The position numbers were made by a program, and so were the translations under genes. Below are positions 49,690 through 61,633 of a DNA stretch of 64,000 nt, piece after piece (position 1 is the first letter of the stretch; the number at the start of each line of letters is the position of its first letter). Where the stretch lies: positions 69,957,965 through 70,021,964 of the forward strand of contig CM039211.1 in assembly GCA_008360975.2 (NCBI GenBank). The letters are read 5' to 3'. This stretch comes from Lichenostomus cassidix. Taxonomy: Eukaryota; Chordata; Aves; Passeriformes; Meliphagidae. A model generated the notes under the pieces. It had not been told where the DNA came from. It ran no database searches and saw nothing but the letters and a program-made list of their open reading frames with translations.

Positions 49690-50170
49690 ACTGTAAGAAA
49701 GATCTTAAGACATTAGAGAGTCCAAAGGAGGCCACAAGGATGGTGAAGGCTTTGAGGGGAAGCTGTGTGAGGAGAGGCTGAGGCCACTTGGTCTGTTCAG
49801 CTGGAGAAGAGGACACTGAGGTCAGACCTCACTGCAGTCACAGCTTCCTCATAAAGGGAAGAGGGGCAGGCACTGATCTCTGCTCTGTGGTGACAGTGAC
49901 AGGACTGAGGGAATGGCCTGGAGTTGTGTCAGGGGAGGTTTAGGTTGGATATTAGAAAAATGTTTTCTCCACCAAAGAGTGTTTGGGCACTGCAACAGCT
50001 CCCCAGGGAATGGTCACAGCCCCAGCCTGGCACAGCTTAAGAAGCATTTGGACAACACTCTCAGGAGCATGATTGAATTGTTGGGGCGTCCTGTTCAGGA
50101 CAAAGGACTAGACTCGATTTTTGTGGCTCCCTTCCAACTCAGAATATTCTGTGATTTTGTGGTTCTGTGA
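49690..50170 (+). mobile_element. CR1 LINE fragment, 3' part
   Basis: A clear CR1 in the plus orientation. Blocks are AGGAGGCCACAAGGATGGTG (49725-49744), GAGGAGAGGCTGAGGCCACTT (49769-49789 region), AGGGGAGGTTTAGGTTGGAT (49931-49950), ATGGTCACAGCCCCAGCCTG (50010-50029) and the terminus CCCTTCCAACTCAGAATATTCTGTGATTTTGTGGTTCTGTGA (50130-50171 region), with repeated TTCTGTGA units as the family's tail. The open frame at 49913-50170 lies wholly inside it. Confidence 0.9.
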
Positions 50171-51368
50171 AAGGCAGTAGAGATTTGTCTTTAGGGAATT
50201 GGCTGGCCCTTGGGGGCCTGAAAAAATATCCACTTTTGTCTAAAACACCCAACAGGCAGATGAGTATATTGGATGGCTATATACTTAGCTTATGTGAAAA
50301 CACCTGTGTTTAGATACTCTCATACAGATGTTTTCATCTGCAAATTGAATCTGGCCTTCAATGTCTACTTTCTTCACCATTCTTTTGTTTTCTTCTCTTT
50401 AGGCTAAAAAAACATTGATTCCTTAAATAGTTGCCAGATTGTTTTTTTTTTCCTAGACTGTGGTTATGCTTTATGAATTCCTTTTCCTCTATAGTTAGCC
50501 CTATTAGTCGTCTATTTTTTTTTTTTTTTTTAATTTTTGCTTTTAGAAAGAGCTCTTCTGAATCCCATTCTTGATTATAATAACATTCTCTGCTAAATTT
50601 CAGAGCTGCTGGTGAAAAGAAAACTCATTCTCTTTTTACTTTTTGTTTTCTTTTCTTCTTTCCTGAGAATTACACACTCATTCATTTCATGGCTACTTTA
50701 TCCTGAGTTCATTACATATTTCACATTCCTAAGTACCTAGTTATTGGTTAGAGGATTCCAAGAAGAACAACCTTCTTGATTTTTCTGCAATTTCTTTTAA
50801 AAAAACAAAACCAAAAAAAAAAAAACAAAACCAAAACAATTAATTAAGTCATGTTATACAACAAGGTATTTCCAGCATATATTTCCAACATAACATGATG
50901 ACAAGATTAAGGTTAAAATAAAATTATTACTTTCATAAGTTTATTGTTAAGCATGTTACAGTGTGTAAACCAAAGATGATTAAAACCTTGTTGTGTTAAA
51001 TGCCTGCTGGACATTTCGACATGAGTGTGTGCCATGGCTTACTACAAGATCAGATCAGATCAGATACACAAAACTCTGTGTGGTAAATTCTGTCCTTTCA
51101 TCAGCACTGGTTCTCTCTTGAAAAACAAACAACCTTGTTGCTTTTGTTAGACTAGACTTTGGTTACTGTGAGATTTCACTTGTAGTGAAATCCTGCAAAA
51201 GAACAGTCAGCTCTCTGTGTTTCTAATATTCTTCTCAGACAGAATTTTTGAGGATTAGTATTCAATTTCTTATTTTGACACTATGTAATTCCCATTCATT
51301 CTTTCAAATGTATAGCTCAGTCCAGCCATTATTTCCTCACTTCCTTACTAAGATCAAAGAAAAATCCT

Positions 51369-51406
<38 letters not shown>

Positions 51407-54400
51407 AAGGGAAAATGGCTACACCACAGACTCCCAAATAAAATAATCTAGATATCATTTGCTTTTTTGGGGGCAAGAAATCTATCATCCTATGCAACCA
51501 GATCTTCCTCCCTCCAATATTTTCTGTTCCTAACCCTCAAAATAAGGACACTGACAAGTATTTTTAACACATTTCTACTGATATTGTATAAACCCAGAAG
51601 CATTTATATGCTAATAAAATCAAAATAGATGTGATTAGTGAGTGGAGAGTGTCAGGATGGCTGTCCTTTTGCCATCAACCCATGATAACAGCACTGGTGC
51701 TACATTAAGGCAGTGTATATTGCATAAACCAAGAAAGGTTATAGGACATGACAGACTTAGATAACAGTAAACCCTGAGAAATCATACCCTGCCTATTACA
51801 TATTTATTATGCATTACAAATTGTAAATATTTTAAAAATAAAAATACCCAAAGATACAGTGTGGGTAAATTCTTAATGCTTAATGAAATTATTCATGATA
51901 TACAAAAAGCAACCTAACTCAACAAATAAGATGAAGGTTAATGCATGCGGATGAATATAAAAGAGAACCCTGACGACTAATATGCTGTGTCCTTCCCCTG
52001 GTTGATCCCAGAGTGAAATTAATGCAACCTCATTTTCATCATTAAGAGCTATCCCTAGAGCTGAGGTGCTGAAGACCAGATAGGAAGCACAAAGCAAAAT
52101 CCAGACACTTTCTTGCCTTCTGTTTCTCAGAAGTATTCACAGCAGAGTGGTTATAAATATATATATATAAAACCTTCCTTGTATTTATCTTTCCTATCTA
52201 CATCTTTAATCCGTACGTTTTCAGTAGTTTGCTTTATCCACCTTCTTACTCAAAAGGTCAGCCACAGGTTAGAAAGGCCTGTGATGTGTAATGTTAGCTG
52301 AAAATAATAGGAAGTTCAAAAAGAGGTAAACAGAAGGAACAGGCATAATAGGCCCATGGAGGATTCCTTTCTCTTTCAAGGATTTCTGATGTTCTTACTT
52401 ATAATGATCATAGATCACAGTGCATCATGTCTACAATTTCACTTCCCTTTCATTTGTAACTGCAAGTCTGCTGGCTGTAGAGTCAAAATGAGTCTGGAGC
52501 CATTTGTGGGTATTATGGGTTCTTCAGCAATTTTGTCAGTCCATAGATGTCAGCCTCTGCCCCGACCAGACAGTAAATGTCTTATTTGCCTTCTGTCCTC
52601 TCCTGAATTATTTCAGCTGTTTGTCTGGGTGTTTTACACATCCCCATTCCCTGAGCTAAGGGATGGTATAGCACTGCTAGGTGTTAAACATGCTGCCCCC
52701 TGCTACTCTGGAAAAAATACCAACTGTGTAGTGAAGAAAATGGGACTATTGCAACAGTCTCCTTAGTCTCACAAACTTGAAGGAAAAACACCGCTCTGGG
52801 AACTACAGCTCTCCACTGTTAATCTCTCCCACTTAATGACTACTTGCAGCAACATTCTCCCTCACTAATGCCTCACAAAGGCTATTTAGTTCTGCCTCAT
52901 CACACCTCTGTTTCCTAAATCCCATTACTTGCAACTGGAATCCTGGGCTATAAAGAGAGTGGTTTGATCCATATACTCCTCTGCCTCTTGAGACAAGCTG
53001 TTTGGAGTCAGGGGTACTGCCCTCTCACAACATTTTCTGCTGGGAAGTCTCTGTCACGCCCAGGGTTAAGTCACAGATGCTGTGGGCTATCCACAGCTGA
53101 ACACCTGTACTTCTATCCCATGAATCAGATATAGGTCACATTCCACTTCTGGAGCTTTAACTGAGATGCCTCCAGAAGACATTCCACCTTGAGGCCCTTC
53201 TCAAGACACTCAGCAAAGAAGCTGTCTCTACCAGACAGTTATTCTCTAGAATTCCTGCTTCTCTTCCTTCACCAAATTTAAAGGATGCAAAAGCCACTGG
53301 TCTTTAACTGAGAGACCTCAGTCTAATCCCGAAAGCTACATAAGGGGTAAAAAGCACTTTGAGCACCAGCTCCTGAAGGAACAACACTGACCACCTCTGC
53401 ATTATACAGCAGCTCTGGAAAAAGGAAGCCATGGAGACTGCTTTGTGACCTGCAATATTTTCACACATGTAACAGAAGTGAAGAGAGGTGTGTGTGACCC
53501 TTCAGTGTGTAATCCATGGTTCCAGTCATCTATTCTTCAAGTTTAGCCTGATAAAATAAATGAAAGTATTGTCCTTGCTTTCATTTTCTGAAATCTTGTT
53601 CAATCGCTTTATAATAAAGAAAAAGAAAAGACAGATTTTCTGGTGTATCTGGAAAATTAAGAAATCTGAACTCCTGCATAGCCATGAGGGATCAAATGCT
53701 AAAAGTGAGAATAACTCACAAGGGTGGTTTGTCTCTGTGTAATAATTGTGAATACTTAAACTTGTGGCTTCTTCTTATCCCACCTGAAGAAATAAGAGAG
53801 ACACAGCTCACCTACTTGTGTCCTGAGCACAGGAAACCACAGAGTAAATCAGGGCAGGGACAGCAAAGACACAACAAAATTAAGATGATAATTTTATTGC
53901 TATTTCTGGTTTTGTTGCAACATCAACTGTATACAAATTTCTTGTGTAAATAAGTCCTCCCACCCTTGCTTGGAAAACCCTTCCCATTCTCCAGGCATAG
54001 TCACTGGGACAGAACAGCACTGCAGTGCCTCTATGCCTTGAGGACTTCACTGGGGTATCTCTCAGCTCAGACCTGTCACAAATGCCCCCACAGATCCCCC
54101 CTGACACCTGTGTGCTGGACCTGTGGATACCATCTTGGTAGCTTCCATATACATGAGAAGTTGTACAAAGGATTTAGAAACTGAAAGTGCCTCAGCATTG
54201 ATCAGAGAGGGAAAAAAAAGGGCCTTATTTATTATACCTCTTCTCTCAAATCAGAAACTCTGTCTTATTTAATTAAGTTGTAAAGGTTTTCCTTGTAAAT
54301 AATCACTTTATCATAATTTCCTGAAACTATCTAATGGGAGTTGGATGTAAATCAGAGCATTTATCATACTTCTTACTGTCGGTGTCATCGCATCCTGAAC

Positions 54401-54584
54401 CTGTGGATCTTTCTAAGTAATTGATACATCCTTGCCTTCCCTAACTCCTTCCCTCCCTCTCTTTCTTTTCTTCACCCCTCCCTCCTCACCACCTTGTGCT
54501 GGGGAAAGCAGTGCTGACATTCTGAGGAACAGTCTCAGCAGTGGAATGTCATTAAAATTAAAAAATACTGTTGGAAGCAATGAA
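50171..54584. other. Unique DNA, simple tracts only
   Basis: A 17-nt T run lies at 50515-50531, A/C-rich sequence at 50800-50840, GATCA repeats at 51048-51066 and a 33-nt pure A run at 51370-51402. The A run has no recognisable retroposed sequence in front of it. A 136-codon open frame at 52356-52766 has no recognised domain. Confidence 0.4.
51370..51402. repeat. Poly-A run of 33
   Basis: An uninterrupted 33-nt A run on the plus strand. It has no polyadenylation signal or target duplication around it, so it is better read as a homopolymer than as the tail of a processed pseudogene. Confidence 0.9.
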
Positions 54585-54648
54585 CAGAAAAAACGAACAG
54601 AAACCCAAAAACAAAACCAAAAACAACCAAAAAAAACAAACCACCACA
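54585..54648. repeat. A/C-rich low-complexity tract
   Basis: AACAGAAA, ACCAAAAAC and AACCAAAA words over about 64 bp. It is simple sequence. Confidence 0.85.
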
Positions 54649-57600
54649 CAACGGGTAATTTAGGAACTAAAAACAGTGACATAAGGTGCGGAATAATGGA
54701 ATATGGAAAAGAAATTATGATGATGCCTAGCTGACAGATTGTTGTCATTCAACTCTCGGGGGCTTTGTCACAACCTTCCAGTAGGGATGCAGTCTTGAAC
54801 ATCTGGCCAGCAAGTGGTGCAGAACCTCCAGGCCATGCAACTGTGGGGAAGGAGCAGGAGGCCCAGGGAGGGAGGCAGAGATCCCTGCTCTGCCTCCAGC
54901 CTCCACCATCACTTGCTTCTGTCACTCCTTTCAAGGAGCATGGGTGCTGAGACAGGCATATTCCTCTCAGGGAAAAAAAAAAAAAAAAAAAGAAAATAAT
55001 TACGTTAAATCAGCCTTAAAAATATATGCTGCCAAATTTTAACATTCAGAGGTGCTTTTGGCTTCTTTTCACCATGGCACCTCAAGGTTCCCTGTAGATC
55101 TCAAAGGGAGAAATGGGGGCTTGGTTGAGAGTGTTTGCAGGAGAGTTGCATCTCACTGTTTTGCTGTTTCAGCCCTCAAGTCATCATGCAATTTAAAATA
55201 CCTTTCTTTCCTTCCTGGCCATATGCAGGAATATCCTTCACAGGGATAGCAAGGCTCATCTGGAGCAGCAGTTGGCCACTGAATTGAACACAATAGAAAA
55301 AAATAAATAAATAAAAAGCCTCTCAGACCAAGTATATTTTCATTTGCAAAGAAGAAATTGCAGTGAATCAGTGCAGCTAGCCCAGCTGAAAGGGTGAGAT
55401 GACCCCCTGAGTTGACATTTCAAAAGTGAGTAATTACTAATCTAGACAAACCCTGAGATTTTGTGGTGCAAAGAGTACAGTGGGTTTTCTTTTGTTTGAT
55501 TTTTTCCCTGTGTGACTTCAAAGTAAGTTTTCTCTGATGCAAAATGAAGGTGTCTATAACTTCCATTTAAAACAAAAATTCAAAAGAAAAAAGTCTTCAT
55601 AGCAAACAGTTTGGAAGTTTGGAGTTGGAAATATTACCATAACAAAACAGGCAATGCAGAGATGAATGTGATTATTCCTGTTGAATTTCTAAGTCATTAA
55701 GTTATATAAAAGTTTAGAATGTTTTCTGGTTTCTCACAAATGTCTCAGGGTCAGTTTTGTAAGGAATATTTTCAGAATTCTCTTTGGCTAGGAATTTCTT
55801 ACTGCATTCAAGATACATTCCATATAAAATTTAATTTAAAATTATTTGTGGTTCTGTGGAAATATGTGTATATTTTATATAACTGTGTGCTCACATAAGT
55901 TTTTTCAATGAAAACGTGGTTTTTGGTAATAGAAAGTTCAGATATGTCTGATATACCACACTGCTTCTTTAAATTTTTATTTTATAATAGCTGTTATAAC
56001 CACCATATTTACACCTATACAAAATGGGAATGATGATTTAACAATGTTACTATAGTTAAGGAGCAAATAAGTACATGTTTAACACTGGATTTTTCTGAAG
56101 AAATGCAAGAGCTGTTTTCAGAACTCCTGTGTGACTTTCTGGTCAGTGCTTCAGCTCTCATTCCCTGGGTGAAGAGCTTTTCCTGTTTTCATAAAATGGG
56201 ATCTGTAAAATTGCAACAGTTTTTTTCAATCAAAAAATATTAAGATGGGGTTGGAATTGCTGGGTGAATTTTATAGGTTTTGTCCAAGAGGAAGAGCTTG
56301 AGATTAGACTATAATTGTTCCTTCCAGCCTTACAAATCCATAAATATTTCTATTGAATTAATAATGGTGATGGGCTGATTTCTGCTGATCTTACCTCTGC
56401 TGCTACTTCTGCTTTATGTTCTTAACTGAATAATGTGAGGAGAGCCAGGCTCGATAGCTTAACATTATGACAGTAATCACTAAACTATATAAATGTCTGT
56501 CATGGGTTTTAAAATTGTTGCATCAGGTAATTATTAGTTGCCTTGATCTTAACAGCTATGGGAAAATGTTTAATTGCATTACATTACATTTTATTTATTT
56601 AAACAGTGCCTTTGTTTGATCCAAAGCACCAGGGAAGGATGAGAGAACATCATAAATTAATACTATCTGGCAGGCCAGAAGTGTGGTCTTATCTATTCCG
56701 TGGCACATCCATCTAAAGGGAACCAAAAACAGGAGTTAGAAATATGACACAATTCAATATTACAGGTAGAAAATGTTGTGAGACTTATTATTAAATCTAT
56801 TAGATGATACATTGCTTTGGAAAGAACCATATGAAACGATTGATGGGTGGATTAATTTATCTACTCATCCACCAGCCTTTGACAGTTGACAGTATCTATG
56901 TCCTAGATTCATAGTGGGAATGAGGTGATATTTTGCTGAGAGTGCAATTACTGTTAGTTTGGTCTTTTTCTTGAAAACAGGATTTCTAGTCATAAGTGAA
57001 GTAACTAAATCCCAGGTTCAGACAATCGAGTCCCTCTGGAAATCTGGGTCAAAGTATCTGGCCTGGTAATTTGTTGAACAAAGAAAGTTTTTGTTTTTCT
57101 TTTTTTCTGGACTTCTGCAAAGATTAGGGTTTTGGTTAAGGAAAACAAGAAGTAATAATGTCAGCAGGGACTCACCCGGCAGTCAGAAGACTTGATCTTC
57201 CTGTATATCCACCATCCTTTTTTATGAAACTAATCAAGAAACTTTATTAGTGCATACTACATTTTTTTCTCTTACCTTTTTTGTCTCTCACTGAGCTTAG
57301 GAAAATTGAATTTTTATATGTAACTCCTTAACAGAGTGGGATTTGGACTGTGATCTGAAGACTTATGATTAATTTAGTCACAAACTAAACAAAAAAACTA
57401 AGTTCAAAGTATTGTGGACATAAAGACTTACTCATAATACACATTTGCCTATATTTTGTGCTTTCAAAACCTGAAATCTTCAATCAGGTGGACTTTGTGG
57501 ATCTTTCTCATGACCATTATAGTCAGTGTGATGTGGTGTTGCCTCTGATATTCTCACCTTTCATCTTTTAACATTATGTTTAAGTAGGACTGGTAGAAAA

Positions 57601-60137
57601 TTAATGAAAATATTTTTAACCACTGACAATTTCTGTAACTGCTAGGTATTTTTCTTATTTTAGGAAGTTTTGCATGACTAGACTGATCATACAATGAAGA
57701 GAGATTTCTTGTAAAATCCTTTTGGTCTTTTGATTTCACATTGGTAAATCTCGTTTGGTTCCTCACTTAGGTACCTCAGTTGTCCTCTTTTTAATTAGAA
57801 GGAATAAGTTCAGGTGTTAAAGTCTACTTTGAAAATGCAGAAAAAGGGTAAGAAATAACAGGTACTACACACCAGTTCTCAGGCAATACCCAATTCTCAG
57901 TTGGCCTTATGATCCATTTCAGAACGAGAAATCTTATTTTCACTTTCCCCTAATACAACTCACTCAATTCTGCATTGATTTATTATGCTTCTGTGCTATA
58001 AATCTTATTAGCTGTGTGTGCATGTTTCTTTTACAAATACAACAGTGCCAGAAGTTTGTCCTCATCATAGTCAGACACTGTGTGAGCCTAATGGAAAAAG
58101 ATAGCATGAAAATGAAACAGGCTGGAAAAAAAAAAAAGTGTTTTTCAAACAAAAAAATTAAGTTTTGCAAGAATAAAAATCTAAACTGAAATGTAGTTGC
58201 ACCTATTTTAAATGTGCTTCTATCTGTTTTCTTTTTTTAAGCCTTTGGGGACTTTGGTAAAAGGGTGTTATGGACCCATTTTTTTCTTTATTTATGTTCC
58301 AGATTAACTTAGAATTTATGTAGATCAGATAAACCTTTACCTTTTACCTGATCTACAATGCATTTGAGATTTTCTTGCTACAATAAGACTCTGTGAAGTC
58401 ATAGAGAAATAGCAGAGAGGCAAGAAGAGACTGACTAAACCACACAAAAGCTAGACGTGTAAACATCTTGCACGCATTCGTGAATTCTCTCTGGCTTTAT
58501 TTCAGGGCAGTTACATCTGTAAACATTAAGCAGAGAAGCTGAATCTTTACCAAAACAGTTCTAAGAGTAAAACCTTTGTGAATAAATCTGTGTTATTTCT
58601 CTTGCCTATTCCTGGGTTATTTGCACACTATATACTAAAAAAACAACACTGAAAAACTAAAACATCATTTTCCTTATTGCTTGCACAAAGAAAATTGGAA
58701 TATCCTGGGCACTAAGAAGACAATAGTCTTCCTTAGACCAATTCTAGTTGAGGACCAGAAATCAAGACTGTTTCTCTCATCTTGATGTCATTTTCCTTCA
58801 CACTTTCAGAACAGAGCTGAAGATTATATGAGCCAGAGAACCTCACAGTTGTCTTTTACATTTATGCTGAGAGAAATGTGGTCTATTCTTTGATTATCTG
58901 GAGATGATTTTTGAGTCAGGTGACTCAAAGATGAGTTCAGGCACAGCTTTCTAAGGCAGTTCTGAGAAGATGCAGGGCTGTCCTCCTTGAAAAGTTCCTA
59001 AATTTACCAAAAACCTGCCTGTGGAAAGATTGGTTGGACTTTTTAAGGCTGTCCTCACCAGAGACCTCCCAGACCCTCTATACAAAGATTTGCTAGAACC
59101 TTTGTGGAATTATCACCTTCTCCTTGAGATCCTTCTCCTTGTGTGGATCATTCCTGAAACAACTCTTCCCCCTGCCTTCTCCAAGGTCCAAGAGATCTGC
59201 TTTATAGTCCTTGGCCATGTGATGGATCTGAATGACAGGTTGTTGGGAATATTGATTTCATTTCCCCTAAATGAGTCTTCAAACTATGCAGGTTATCTTC
59301 GCAGTCCTATTTCAGAAACCTTCTCTCACCTTGAAACAACCAGGCAGTTTCTTGCTTCCCACTTCCGAGAAATGTTTTATAACACCTCTCAAACTCAGAA
59401 GGGTTTTGTCCACATAAACACTAGAAATTGTACAATGCTAGGTCAAGGAAACTATAGAAACACCAAAATCAATTTTAGCTTAGAGGTACTTGAACAGAAA
59501 ACATCCTGAAATCACAAGGTCTTGCAATTATATCTTTTCTTTCGTCCTCCAATGAGTTCAGTATTGGCCTCTGTCACAAACAATTGGTACAACACAAGAG
59601 TGGATGGCCCATTGGTCAGAATTGTTACGCCAGTTCTTAATTGTTTAATGTTCTGCTACAGATTTTTGCAACAACATTGATGCTTAATCTAATTTTTGGA
59701 AGGAGAAGATGTCAGGCTGCCTTTCCCATCATCTCACATAGTCTATTTAGTTTTCCTAGGTTGTTTGGAAGCTTGATGGGGTTTAATTGAAAATGTCAGA
59801 AGGGAACATTTTAATTTGACTGCGTTTGATATTGTGGCTAATGCATCAGGCAATCCATTGTAATTCAAAGCACTCTTCACACTCCACAACTGGCATTGTT
59901 ATTATTTTAAAAGGTGAGAACTTTCATTGTTAATCTACATGGGGTGCTTAGAGTAGTTTATACTCTGTGCTATTTTTTTTTTTTTTTGTATTTATATTCT
60001 ACACTTCTACAAGGGCAACACCCAAAGTGTATTTTCTGCCCTGATAAAGTTCCCACCTTTATCTTCAGGTTCCAAAAGATCACAAAATATCTTAGATGTT
60101 TGGTACAGCCTTACGATTTTTATTGTTAGGCCAATAA
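54649..60137. other. Unique DNA; possible conserved stretch and one long open frame
   Basis: No assigned gene or transposon. A 19-nt A run lies at 54973-54991 and a T run at 59973-59987. A stretch near 56440-56720 carries TAATTATTAG (56528-56537), CAGGTA (56524-56529) and an inverted CTTTG/CAAAG pair (56610-56626), suggestive of an enhancer but untested. The longest non-repetitive open stretch of the window (59021-59509, 162 codons) opens with GTG and has no ATG until about codon 67, and I do not recognise its product. Confidence 0.4.
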
Positions 60138-60302
60138 AAGGGGGGGGAAAAAAGCAAAAAGTCAAACACAAGCAAACAAACACACACACAACAATCCTAC
60201 CAAAAAAATTGAAAAAACACAAAACAAACAAACAAGAAACAAAAAAAAAACAAAACAAGAAACACCAAAAACCAACAAACAGATCCAACCAAACAAAACC
60301 CC
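60138..60302. repeat. A/C-rich low-complexity tract, 165 bp
   Basis: It starts with GGGGGGGG (60141-60148) and continues as AAACA, ACACAC and CAAAACAAAC words. It is strongly purine+C biased on the plus strand with very little T. The Phe/Cys-rich minus-strand frame is an artefact of this composition. Confidence 0.9.
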
Positions 60303-61530
60303 ACAAATCATTATATGCTAGGAAAAGCAAATATAGCTCTGTATTAGAAAGTTCACGCAGGATATGAGAAGGTAAGGGTTAAAATCCAGTTTGCAATTCT
60401 CATTTAAACTGTTGTGTAAGGATGTGCCGCAAAAGACTGAAAGAGTTGTGACGCAAACTCCATAATTCCTTTATGCTTAGAGAGCTGTCCTGAAATAAAG
60501 GCTCATGCTCCCAGTATGGTTTTCCAAAGTGTTTTCCATCTTCACATGAATATTGGGATCTCAGCTGTCAGGCATAACAGAAAACAATGAACCTGCCTGA
60601 AAGCTTACACTTGTCTGTCTTACAGGATTTGATATAGGAGACATAACCTAAAAATACAAATTTGGTCAAGTCTGGAAAGATTTTACTCCAGTTTAAGTCC
60701 TTCTGTGCTTTTAATTTTAATTTATTGCTCCCAGACTAAGGGTCTGGAACTGTCATAGCTCTATTCCTTGTAGTGACAACCAGCTATTTTCCATCCCCCC
60801 CATGTGAATGCAATCAGATTCTTTTAACATAGATTTAGCAAACTTACAACACAGAATCATGTCAGGGACACATTCTGCCCTTGACAGTTTTACTTATCCT
60901 TATGGCATTTCAGGAAAATACCCTTTTTTGAAAATCCTAAAGAGGATTATATATGAATTGCCACAATCAGTAGCTTGGGATTTCCAGATAAAGATGAATT
61001 TGTGCCTACCTATTTTTGGGCAGCTTGAAATATTTTTTACTAGAGAAAACATGTGATGGTAAGGAGATTAGGCAAATATGAAGTTTACTGAAAGCTGAGG
61101 TGAATCATAGCATCAGTCCTCTGTTGATTCAACTGAAAGTGTTCTAATAGCTGAAATGTATATTGATATTAAGTCACTCTCATTTACCAACATTTGCAAC
61201 ACATGGACATTAGCTAGCAAGTCTTAATTAAAAAAAAAAAAAAAAAAGAAAAGGATCACCCAGAGTGATTTGTCTTTTGAAATGTTTGACCTATTTTCTT
61301 ATCTCATAGCTGTGTTTAGCTTAATGTTGAAATACAAAGTCTGCAACATTGAGTTGTGACTACTCTGTAATTTAGTTTCTCTGAACAGCTAACTCAGTAT
61401 CTACTTGACACATTTAAAATTTAATGATAAGGGAAAAAGGCTCCAAAGAGTCTTTTTCAGTAGTGGAATCATGGTCCAGTTTCCTCTGTCCTCAATGAAG
61501 AATAAGAGTCTTTCCTCAGTATTTCAGCCA
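60303..61530. other. Unique DNA, no gene seen
   Basis: No exon or known repeat is recognised. An 18-nt A run lies at 61230-61247. Confidence 0.4.
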
Positions 61531-61633
61531 CTGAATCATGGAATCCTGGAATGTTTGCTTTGGAAAGGACCTTCAAAATCATCTAGTTCCAACTCACCTG
61601 CCATGGGGCACCTTCCACTAGACACTGTTATTC
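61531..61633 (-). mobile_element. CR1 LINE 3' terminal fragment, minus strand
   Basis: On the plus strand it reads GAATCATGGAATCCTGGAATG (61533-61553 region), TTGGAAAGGACCTTCAAAATCATCTAGTTCCAACTC and CCTGCCATGGGGCACCTTCCACTAGAC, the reverse complement of the CR1 3' terminus. Only about 100 bp of the element remains. Confidence 0.88.

Noticed and set aside
51370..51402. A33 run as the tail of a processed pseudogene
   Set aside because: No AATAAA upstream within about 30 bp, no target duplication and no gene-like sequence in front.
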